From Nitrosomonadaceae bacterium (GTDB lineage Bacteria; Pseudomonadota; Gammaproteobacteria; Burkholderiales; Nitrosomonadaceae), in assembly GCA_024644425.1 (NCBI GenBank), contig JAHELA010000087.1, positions 1-6,374 of the forward strand: a DNA stretch of 6,374 bases, given 5' to 3'. Positions 1 through 5,008 of the stretch are shown piece by piece (the first letter of the stretch is position 1; each line of letters begins with the position of its first letter). The translations under genes and the position numbers were made by a program. A model generated the notes under the pieces. It had not been told where the DNA came from. It did no database searches and saw only the letters and a list, made by a program, of their open reading frames with translations.

Positions 1-291
1 TATAGATCGAGCGCTGAATAAACTAGGTGTACCGCCACCGAAAAAAATACTGACAATTCTACGACCCCAAACTTGGGGTAATGCAACTTCTAAGTCACGT
101 ATAAGTCCATCCAAGTATTCAGCTTCCAATACACTGAAATTGCTATCATCTATTTCGTGCGAATTAAAATCGCAATAGGGGCATTTCTTCAAACACCAGG
201 GAATATGGATATAAAGACTTAATGGTGGAGGTGTTATCAATCCTTGTGATTGAGATTTTAGAACGTTGGGAGAAGCAATTATTGTAGTCAT
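1..291 (-). CDS. hemW: HemW radical-SAM heme chaperone, N-terminal part (cut by window edge)
   Basis: HemW is a cytoplasmic radical-SAM protein, formerly annotated as oxygen-independent coproporphyrinogen oxidase, that binds heme and is thought to deliver it to target proteins. Ninety-seven codons are visible. Residues 26-40 read LYIHIPWCLKKCPYC, giving the CxxxCxxC cluster motif (Cys33, Cys37, Cys40) for the 4Fe-4S centre. Asp-Phe follows Cys40 where true HemN has a further Cys, which favours HemW over HemN. FFGGGTPSLFS at residues 83-93 is the SAM-binding GGGTP motif. The ATG at 291 leaves about 18 residues more than E. coli HemW ahead of the conserved PPLSLYIH block; such extensions occur in betaproteobacterial homologues. 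No Shine-Dalgarno is visible before this ATG, so coupling to rdgB, 42 bp upstream, is likely. The C-terminal two thirds lie outside the window. Confidence 0.95.
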   Translation of the reverse strand, partial: MTTIIASPNVLKSQSQGLITPPPLSLYIHIPWCLKKCPYCDFNSHEIDDSNFSVLEAEYLDGLIRDLEVALPQVWGRRIVSIFFGGGTPSLFSARSI

Positions 292-333
292 AGCAAGATC
301 GATATCTGAAGAATAAAGAATACTGCTTTGTTT

Positions 334-972
334 CTACAACAAACTTTTAATTTTTTCTGCTTTATCTCTACTAGGGCTATTTGATGTTTCTTCCCTGATA
401 CGTTGAGTTAGTAATGCTAATGCTTTTCCACGATGGCTAATTTGATTCTTATGCTCTATTGAAAGTTCGGCTGCTGTCATACCTAAGTCTGGAAGGAAGA
501 AATAGGGGTCGTATCCAAAACCACCTTTACCACGCGGTTCCAAAACTATCCTACCATACCAGACTCCCTCAGTAATGATAGGCTGCGGGTCATCAGCATA
601 ACGCATTAACACTATAATGCAGTAATAATGGGCATTATGATCCTGCAGGGTTCTTAACTCTCGTATCAACTTCTGATTATTTCGTTCATCTGACTTAGGT
701 TCTCCGGCATAACGAGCCGAGTAAACTCCTGGCTCGCCATTCAGGGCATCTACACAGATTCCCGAATCGTCTGCCAGTGCAGGTAACCCGGTACATTTAC
801 CTGCATGACGAGCCTTTGCAAGAGCATTCTCTACAAATGTAGAATAGGGCTCTTCTGCTTCAGTGACATTAAATTCAGACTGAGGTAATACCTTAATTCC
901 TAAAGGCTTAAGTAAATGACAAAACTCTTCTAGTTTGCCTGAATTATTGCTGGCAATAACTATTTTTTTCAT
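334..972 (-). CDS. rdgB: RdgB/HAM1 dITP/XTP pyrophosphatase
   Basis: This cytoplasmic house-cleaning enzyme hydrolyses ITP, dITP and XTP to the monophosphate and pyrophosphate, keeping deaminated purines out of DNA and RNA. The 212-residue protein carries all family blocks: SNNSGK at 8-13 (nucleotide/phosphate site), TFVENALAKA at 45-54, ADDSGICVDAL at 67-77 with the expected catalytic Asp69, GVYSARYAG at 82-90, GGFGYDPYFF at 150-159 (base recognition), and AAEL...ISHRGKAL at 167-185. It is about 15 residues longer than E. coli RdgB because of a charged C-terminal tail (SNSPSRDKAEKIKSLL). The start MKKIVIASNN matches the family; there is no strong ribosome site, and the gene begins 14 bp after rph, so translational coupling is likely. 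It sits between rph and hemW, a common betaproteobacterial order. No key residue is missing. Confidence 0.97.
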   Translation of the reverse strand: MKKIVIASNNSGKLEEFCHLLKPLGIKVLPQSEFNVTEAEEPYSTFVENALAKARHAGKCTGLPALADDSGICVDALNGEPGVYSARYAGEPKSDERNNQKLIRELRTLQDHNAHYYCIIVLMRYADDPQPIITEGVWYGRIVLEPRGKGGFGYDPYFFLPDLGMTAAELSIEHKNQISHRGKALALLTQRIREETSNSPSRDKAEKIKSLL

Positions 973-986
973 TTCTGTGAACTAAT

Positions 987-1706
987 TTAGTTAATTTCTA
1001 ACACTTTTTTCTGAATCATGATAAGGTCCTGTATACCTAGCTGCGCCATATCTAACATATCGTTCAACTCCTGCCTACTAAATGAAACACCCTCTGCGGT
1101 TCCCTGCACTTCTACTAACCCAGAACTGCCAGTCATAACAACATTCATATCAGTATCACAGGAAGAATCTTCCATATAATCTAGATCTAGTACTGGAATG
1201 CCCTTATAAATACCAGTCGATATAGCAGCTACATGATCAAGTATCGGTGTGCTTTCTATCACCTGCTGATGCAATAGTTTTTCCACTGAATCATATAGCG
1301 CTACAAATGCACCAGTAATGCTAGCAGTACGGGTGCCACCATCTGCTTGAATTACATCACAATCAATCTGTATGGTTCGTTCTCCAAGCTTCCTAAGATC
1401 TACCACTGAGCGCAACGCACGTCCGACAAAACGTTGTATTTCCATAGTACGACCGGATTGCTTTCCTTTAGAAGCTTCACGCTGCATTCGTTCATCAGTA
1501 GAACGCGGGAGCATGCCGTATTCCGCAGTTAACCAACCCTGGTTCTTACCCTTAAGAAAAGATGGAACTTTTTCGTTTATACTTGCAGTACATAACACTT
1601 TAGTATCACCAAGCTCTATTAATACTGCGCCTTCTGCATATTTAGTGTAATGACGAGTAATTTTTATAAGGCGAAGTTGGCCTGGAGCACGATTACTTGG
1701 ACGCAT
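987..1706 (-). CDS. rph: Ribonuclease PH (tRNA 3'-end phosphorolytic exonuclease)
   Basis: RNase PH trims 3' ends of tRNA precursors and other RNAs by phosphorolysis, using phosphate and releasing nucleoside diphosphates; the enzyme is a hexameric ring in the cytoplasm. The 239-residue length is within one residue of E. coli Rph, so it is full length, unlike the frameshifted allele of E. coli K-12. Diagnostic blocks are GWLTAEYGMLPRST at 57-70, R86 in the SGRTMEIQRF segment, GRALRSVVDL at 95-104, DCDVIQADGGTRTASITGA at 115-133 (phosphate-binding GTR at 124-126), the acidic pair Asp180 and Asp186 within EDSSCDTDMN, and EVQGTAEG at 199-206. The start MRPSNRAPGQLR is the usual family N-terminus, with AAGGA 11 nt upstream of the ATG. 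It heads the leftward rph-rdgB-hemW unit and is divergent from yicC. Confidence 0.98.
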   Translation of the reverse strand: MRPSNRAPGQLRLIKITRHYTKYAEGAVLIELGDTKVLCTASINEKVPSFLKGKNQGWLTAEYGMLPRSTDERMQREASKGKQSGRTMEIQRFVGRALRSVVDLRKLGERTIQIDCDVIQADGGTRTASITGAFVALYDSVEKLLHQQVIESTPILDHVAAISTGIYKGIPVLDLDYMEDSSCDTDMNVVMTGSSGLVEVQGTAEGVSFSRQELNDMLDMAQLGIQDLIMIQKKVLEIN

Positions 1707-1797
1707 AATTATTAGAATCCTTATGGTGGCGTTTATTCTTTTGTGACTTTTCTATTGCTACATTGGTAAAATTTATGAAAGAATCATTAAATAAACT

Positions 1798-1860
1798 CAT
1801 GAATTTAAGTATGTACTTATTATGAGCAAAATTTACGATAATGGTACGAGCAAATTCATG
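1798..1860. repeat. 9-bp inverted repeat in the divergent region
   Basis: CATGAATTT at 1798-1806 is the exact reverse complement of AAATTCATG at 1852-1860, with 45 bp between the arms. The arms stop matching on both sides. They enclose the GATAAT hexamer and the GAGCAAA direct repeat. With four to five helical turns between arm centres they could be paired protein sites, but in DNA this AT-rich a chance match is possible. Confidence 0.45.
1806..1819. repeat. Near-palindrome TAAGTA-TG-TACTTA
   Basis: Two 6-bp arms with a 2-bp centre form a perfect dyad of operator size about 90-100 bp from each flanking start codon. No regulator family is assigned. It abuts the left arm of the 1798-1860 inverted repeat. 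Confidence 0.4.
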
Positions 1861-1906
1861 CCTATTATTTTAACGTATTCAGAACTCATCGGTGGATAAG
1901 TTAGCT

Positions 1907-2773
1907 ATGATCTACAGCATGACTGGTTATGCAGCAATTTCTAAAGAAACTCCTTACGGCTCGCTGAACTTAGAATTACGCTCGGTGAACCACCGCTATC
2001 TCGACATTCAGTTCCGCCTGCCTGAAAAATTCCGTTCACTGGAACCTTCAATGCGTGAACTTATGACTACCCAATTAAATCGTGGAAAAGTAGATTGCTA
2101 TATTAGCTTCTATCTACAATCAAATTCTGAGGATCAACTACGACTTAATACTGATTTACTACAAAGATTACTGGAATTAAACCAAGCTGTGAGAAAAATG
2201 GTACCAGATTCACCTAATCTAGGAGTTTCAGATATTCTCCATTGGCCCGGTATACTAAAAACTGATGCTTTACCTGCCGAGAATTTAAGTGCTCATTGTA
2301 TAGAACTTTTACAAACTACACTTGATGAATTTAAAGCCGTACGCGCACGCGAAGGTGAGAAACTGAAAATACTTTTACTTCAACGCTTGACAAAAATGCG
2401 TCAATTAGCGACCGAAGTATTACCACGTATTCCTCAGTTACTTAAAGATTTCAACCAAAAAATTACAGTCCGGCTGAATGCTGCCATGATAAATTGTGAC
2501 GACGACCGCATCCGCCAGGAACTTACATTGTTTGCCAGCAAGATTGATGTTGACGAGGAACTATCTCGTTTACAAACTCATATTGAAGAAGCTGAACGTG
2601 TTTTAATCAATGGTGGAATGGTCGGTAAGCGTCTAGATTTTTTGATGCAAGAACTTAACCGTGAAGCCAATACGCTTGGTTCAAAATCAGTGGATGCAGA
2701 AGTATCTAAAATTTCTATGGAGATTAAAGTCTTAATAGAGCAAATGCGCGAACAAATACAAAATATTGAGTAG
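1907..2773 (+). CDS. yicC: YicC/YloC-family endoribonuclease
   Basis: YicC-family proteins are widely conserved cytoplasmic endoribonucleases; E. coli YicC has been linked to small-RNA turnover and the Bacillus homologue YloC has RNase activity. The reading frame opens at a GTG at 1892, but I choose the ATG at 1907 because MIYSMTGYA is the canonical N-terminus and gives 288 residues, next to 287 in E. coli. A weak purine stretch (GGTGGATAAG, 1891-1900) would be its ribosome site. The N-terminal domain shows ELRSVNHRYLDIQFRLP at 23-39 and LNRGKVD shortly after. The DUF1732 C-terminus shows DVDEELSRLQTHIEEA near 213 and GKRLDFLMQELNREANTLGS near 240, both near-invariant family blocks. It is divergent from rph, an arrangement also found in E. 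coli. The gmk gene that often follows yicC in betaproteobacteria is absent; efflux genes follow instead. Confidence 0.95.
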   Translation: MIYSMTGYAAISKETPYGSLNLELRSVNHRYLDIQFRLPEKFRSLEPSMRELMTTQLNRGKVDCYISFYLQSNSEDQLRLNTDLLQRLLELNQAVRKMVPDSPNLGVSDILHWPGILKTDALPAENLSAHCIELLQTTLDEFKAVRAREGEKLKILLLQRLTKMRQLATEVLPRIPQLLKDFNQKITVRLNAAMINCDDDRIRQELTLFASKIDVDEELSRLQTHIEEAERVLINGGMVGKRLDFLMQELNREANTLGSKSVDAEVSKISMEIKVLIEQMREQIQNIE

Positions 2774-2893
2774 CATTCTAGACTATTAACCGCACATTGA
2801 ACATCAATTTAAAAAACCAATACAGAAGGCTTACAGTATGCCGCTTGGTATGGGTTCTAGTAAGAATAAATTTAAGATATCCTTAACTTATGC

Positions 2894-2929
2894 CGTTTAT
2901 GTAAATACTTTCGTTTATGTAAATACTTT
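2894..2929. repeat. Two perfect tandem copies of an 18-bp unit
   Basis: CGTTTATGTAAATACTTT occurs at 2894-2911 and again at 2912-2929 without a gap or mismatch, followed by a partial, altered third start GTTTAT at 2930-2935. It lies about 130-160 bp upstream of the czcI-like start. It could be iterated binding sites or a recent slippage duplication; 18 bp is not a whole number of helical turns, so stacked sites would face different sides of the DNA. Confidence 0.85.
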
Positions 2930-2956
2930 GTTTATAAACTAATTAGCTATATAGAT

Positions 2957-2988
2957 TAAGGCAAACGCTTTTATCAACAACTGCCTTA
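2957..2988. repeat. 7-bp inverted repeat with 18-nt spacer
   Basis: TAAGGCA at 2957-2963 pairs exactly with TGCCTTA at 2982-2988. No T-run follows, so it is not a standard terminator. It sits 67-98 bp before the czcI-like start and could be an operator or a leader hairpin. Confidence 0.4.
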
Positions 2989-3020
2989 TTGATTACACCA
3001 TAAGATGTATTATTGCTACC

Positions 3021-3059
3021 TTGACAAATTGATGAGATTCAGCAATGCTGTTGTATGAT
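3021..3059 (+). promoter_or_regulatory. Promoter-like hexamers before the czcI-like gene
   Basis: A consensus -35 hexamer TTGACA lies at 3021-3026, but the hexamer 17 bp downstream (AATGCT) is a poor -10. A good -10-like TATGAT lies at 3054-3059, with TTGATG at 3029-3034 as a possible -35 at a 19-bp spacing. The dyad CAGCA-A-TGCTG (3040-3050) sits almost at the centre of that spacer, as in MerR-type promoters. TATGAT overlaps the proposed start codons, so that version would need a later start or a different gene start. Neither reading is secure. Confidence 0.25.
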
Positions 3060-3432
3060 AATGAAATATCTTAGAAACTATATTGTTTTTATGATGCTAA
3101 CTAGCATAATGACTAACGCATTTGGCTGGGCGTTTAGTGGTGAAGTATTTGCGCATGAACTTGATCACGAGCACCCTATTCTATCACTTGATCCTGCAAA
3201 ACATTTAAAAGCACATCAACATGATGCTAACAAAGATAGCAGCCAATTAGATGCTGCTACTCATCTATGCCTTCATGCTTCTGGACAATACCAACCCTTT
3301 TATTTTACTGATCTCATACTTGTTCCCGCACCAGTCAGCTCAAATACTTTAGCTATATTTATTTCAGTCTTCATTCCCGACTCTTTTTCGCACCCACCCA
3401 TTCGTCCCCCACGAAATCCCTTCATAATCTAG
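3055..3432 (+). CDS. czcI: Histidine-rich exported CzcI-like protein
   Basis: CzcI-type proteins are small periplasmic proteins encoded just ahead of czcCBA and thought to take part in metal sensing or control of the pump; their exact role is poorly settled. The 125 residues begin with a basic segment (KYLRNY) and a hydrophobic stretch ending in GEVFA, a likely signal peptide cut near residue 33. The mature part opens with HELDHEH (His34, 38, 40), then HLKAHQH (His50, 54, 56), then THLCLH (His70, Cys72, His74), a plausible divalent-metal ligand set. The C-terminus has PPIRPPRNP, like the proline/arginine end of CzcI proteins. Assignment rests on this pattern, size and position before czcC, not on strong sequence identity. 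The start is uncertain: ATG at 3055 or 3061 (MKYLRNY), neither with a Shine-Dalgarno. An alternative is an unrelated His-rich periplasmic metal buffer. Confidence 0.65.
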   Translation: MIMKYLRNYIVFMMLTSIMTNAFGWAFSGEVFAHELDHEHPILSLDPAKHLKAHQHDANKDSSQLDAATHLCLHASGQYQPFYFTDLILVPAPVSSNTLAIFISVFIPDSFSHPPIRPPRNPFII

Positions 3433-3619
3433 ATCATCAAGTTACGCTGGATATCCTCTAGAAGTAACCCAGATTTGCTGATTTCAACTGATATAACTTT
3501 AAGCGCTATCTGGTAAGCGTACTTGCTGCATTTTATCTATCTTAGAACCGGCATCTTTACCACCCTAATAAAAATGGTAAGTGCTATGGATACAAACATA
3601 TAAGGTTTATGGAGGTTCT
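3433..3619. other. 187-bp gap between czcI-like gene and czcC
   Basis: No gene is seen here. The left part holds GTTAC (3441-3445) and GTAAC (3464-3468) as inverted arms around the perfect palindrome GGATATCC (3449-3456), with TCTAGA at 3428-3433 and 3457-3462. The right part holds TTACCA (3557-3562) and TGGTAA (3575-3580), a 6-bp stem with a 12-nt loop, 31 nt before the czcC ribosome site. Neither hairpin has a T-run. The length of the gap is more than a simple operon junction needs, so a second promoter or RNA-level control of czcC is possible. Confidence 0.5.
3611..3615 (+). promoter_or_regulatory. Shine-Dalgarno of czcC
   Basis: GGAGG lies 4 nt before the ATG at 3620 and decides the start of czcC. 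The in-frame GTG at 3581 has no such site, and the peptide it would add precedes, rather than forms, the signal peptide. Confidence 0.85.
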
Positions 3620-5005
3620 ATGAAAACAAGCTATTTGTTTATGTTTACACAGCGCAATATTTTAGGCGGACTGCTTATTCTTACATTAAATTGTTTGACT
3701 CAAGCAATTGCTGAGGAGACTATTCTTAATATACTTCTTGAAGAAGATATAGAGTCTCCTAGATCGTCACAATTAAATGAAAAAAATGACCTCACTCTAC
3801 GTGACGCTGTACATCTCATGCTGCAAAACAATCCAGAATTAGCTTCTTTTTCCAAAGAAATACGTGCACAAGAAGGTATAAAAATTCAAGCTGGTAAATT
3901 CAAGAACCCAGAACTGGGTGTCGAGTCGGAGGATATCAACGCCAACACACAGCCTAATACTCGTGCTGCGCAATTTACTACAATTCGTTTCAGTCAACTA
4001 ATCGAGCTTGGCGGAAAACGCTCTGCCCGGATAAATGCTGCGTCAATAGGTCAGGAGCTAGCAAATAGAAATTATGAATCCAAGAGATTAGAGTTAATCA
4101 CACGTGTAGCAAATATTTTTACTAAAGTACTAGCAGGACAAGAACGACTGCGGCTTGCAGAAGAAAGCATACAGCTAGCGCAAAAAGTTGTGGATTCAGC
4201 GAATAAGCGTGTTGAAGCCGGTAAAGCACCACCTATTGAGGAAACTAAAGCCAAGGTGGCCTTTTCTACAACCAACATTGAACTTGAACAAACACAGCGA
4301 GATCTAATAGCATCACGGAAACAACTATCACTATTATGGGGAAATTCTTCGCCACAATTCAGAAAAGTATTGGGAAATCTCGAATCACATGTTGTAATAC
4401 CAAGCTTTGAAATTCTAGAACAACGAATGAGTGTGAACCCTATAGTTCTCCACAGCATAAAAAACATAGAACAGCACAAAGCATTACTAGAAATTGAAAA
4501 ATTACGTCGTATTCCTGATATTACATTTGGCGCCGGCATCAGGCGATACACTCAAGCTGACGAGACAACAGCCATCATAAATGTATCCATACCAATTCCA
4601 TTATTTGATCTGAATCAAGGCAACATGCAAGCCGCAAATCAGCGTGTGGGTAAAGCAATTGATCAACAAGCAGCAACTGATTTACAACTTAGGTCTGAGC
4701 TTACAAGAACCTATGAAAATTTATTAGCAGCACAAAATGAGATCAAGGTACTAAATGATGAAATATTACCTGGAGCAAAAAGTTCATTTGACATAGCAAA
4801 TAAAGGCTATGAACTAGGAAGATTTAGTTTCTTAGAAATGCTTGATGCACAGCGCACCTTGTTCCAGAGCCAAATTTTATATATTCGTGCACTCACTAAC
4901 TACCATCATTTAATTAATGAAATCGAGCGCCTGACTGCTTCACCAATTGATGGCACTGAAAATCAATTAATTAGTATTCGTAGTAACAAGGATGGTGGGG
5001 GGTAG
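3620..5005 (+). CDS. czcC: CzcC-like outer-membrane channel of a heavy-metal RND efflux pump
   Basis: CzcC belongs to the TolC-like outer-membrane factor family; as a trimer it forms the outer-membrane and periplasmic tunnel through which the CzcA/CzcB pump expels Co, Zn or Cd ions. From the ATG at 3620 the protein has 461 residues, typical of the family. Residues 1-31 form a signal peptide (hydrophobic ILGGLLILTL, cut after AIA). Two repeated OEP domains follow. The first opens at LTLRDAVHLMLQNNPEL (58-74) and includes IRFSQLIELGGKRSAR. The second includes INVSIPIPLFDLNQGN and ends with GYELGRFSFLEMLDAQRTL from about 396, a hallmark of metal-efflux OMFs. The Ala/Gln/Glu-rich segments between are the long periplasmic helices. 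Cys25 is not in a proper lipobox, so no lipid anchor is predicted. czcB starts 3 bp after the stop, showing co-translation. Metal specificity cannot be told from this subunit. Confidence 0.9.
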   Translation: MKTSYLFMFTQRNILGGLLILTLNCLTQAIAEETILNILLEEDIESPRSSQLNEKNDLTLRDAVHLMLQNNPELASFSKEIRAQEGIKIQAGKFKNPELGVESEDINANTQPNTRAAQFTTIRFSQLIELGGKRSARINAASIGQELANRNYESKRLELITRVANIFTKVLAGQERLRLAEESIQLAQKVVDSANKRVEAGKAPPIEETKAKVAFSTTNIELEQTQRDLIASRKQLSLLWGNSSPQFRKVLGNLESHVVIPSFEILEQRMSVNPIVLHSIKNIEQHKALLEIEKLRRIPDITFGAGIRRYTQADETTAIINVSIPIPLFDLNQGNMQAANQRVGKAIDQQAATDLQLRSELTRTYENLLAAQNEIKVLNDEILPGAKSSFDIANKGYELGRFSFLEMLDAQRTLFQSQILYIRALTNYHHLINEIERLTASPIDGTENQLISIRSNKDGGG

Positions 5006-5008
5006 ATC

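Larger units (their letters stand above)
1707..1906. promoter_or_regulatory. AT-rich divergent control region between rph and yicC
   Basis: These 200 bp lie between two divergently read genes and must hold the promoters of both, or one promoter plus upstream control. I do not find convincing -35/-10 pairs. The best plus-strand -10 candidate is GATAAT at 1837-1842, with no good -35 partner. The region contains a 9-bp inverted repeat, a 14-bp near-palindrome, and a direct repeat GAGCAAA at 1824-1830 and 1848-1854 (24 bp apart). On the minus strand AAGGA lies 11 nt before the rph start. The control role is inferred from gene layout, not from a recognised motif. Confidence 0.5.
2774..3054. other. 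281-bp intergenic gap between yicC and the czc module
   Basis: No convincing gene is seen. The gap contains nested inverted repeats just after yicC (CTTAC 2830-2834 with GTAAG 2860-2864, enclosing ATGCC 2838-2842 with GGTAT 2847-2851) that lack a following T-run and so make a poor terminator. It also holds a tandem 18-bp repeat at 2894-2929, the palindromes GTTTATAAAC (2930-2939) and CTATATAG (2947-2954), a 7-bp dyad at 2957-2988 and promoter-like hexamers near the right end. A 34-codon frame at 2838-2942 starts with ATG 8 nt after AAGG but resembles no family I know. The stretch should include the promoter of the efflux module and the 3' end of the yicC transcript. Confidence 0.6.

Noticed and set aside
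1372..1650. 92-codon plus-strand frame opposite rph
   Set aside because: Lies wholly within the full-length, motif-complete rph gene on the other strand; the peptide shows no domain.
1693..1800. 35-codon minus-strand frame starting at 1800 and overlapping the rph start
   Set aside because: No ribosome site, low-complexity Asn/Lys/Ser-rich peptide, and it runs through the divergent promoter region; probably chance in AT-rich DNA.
1892..1906. GTG at 1892 as the yicC start
   Set aside because: Adds five residues ahead of the conserved MIYSMTGYA N-terminus; the ATG at 1907 gives the family length.
2830..2864. Nested hairpin after yicC as a rho-independent terminator
   Set aside because: Stems are only 5 bp with a G-T wobble, and no T-run follows.
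3021..3036. CusR/CopR-type box overlapping TTGACAAATTG
   Set aside because: Only one half resembles TGACAA; the second half matches too poorly to call a site.
3581..3619. GTG at 3581 as the czcC start
   Set aside because: Would place the GGAGG site inside the gene and put 13 extra residues before the signal peptide.
4072..4551. 159-codon minus-strand frame opposite czcC
   Set aside because: Antisense shadow of czcC; Ser/Cys/Arg-rich product without family features, while czcC is intact.
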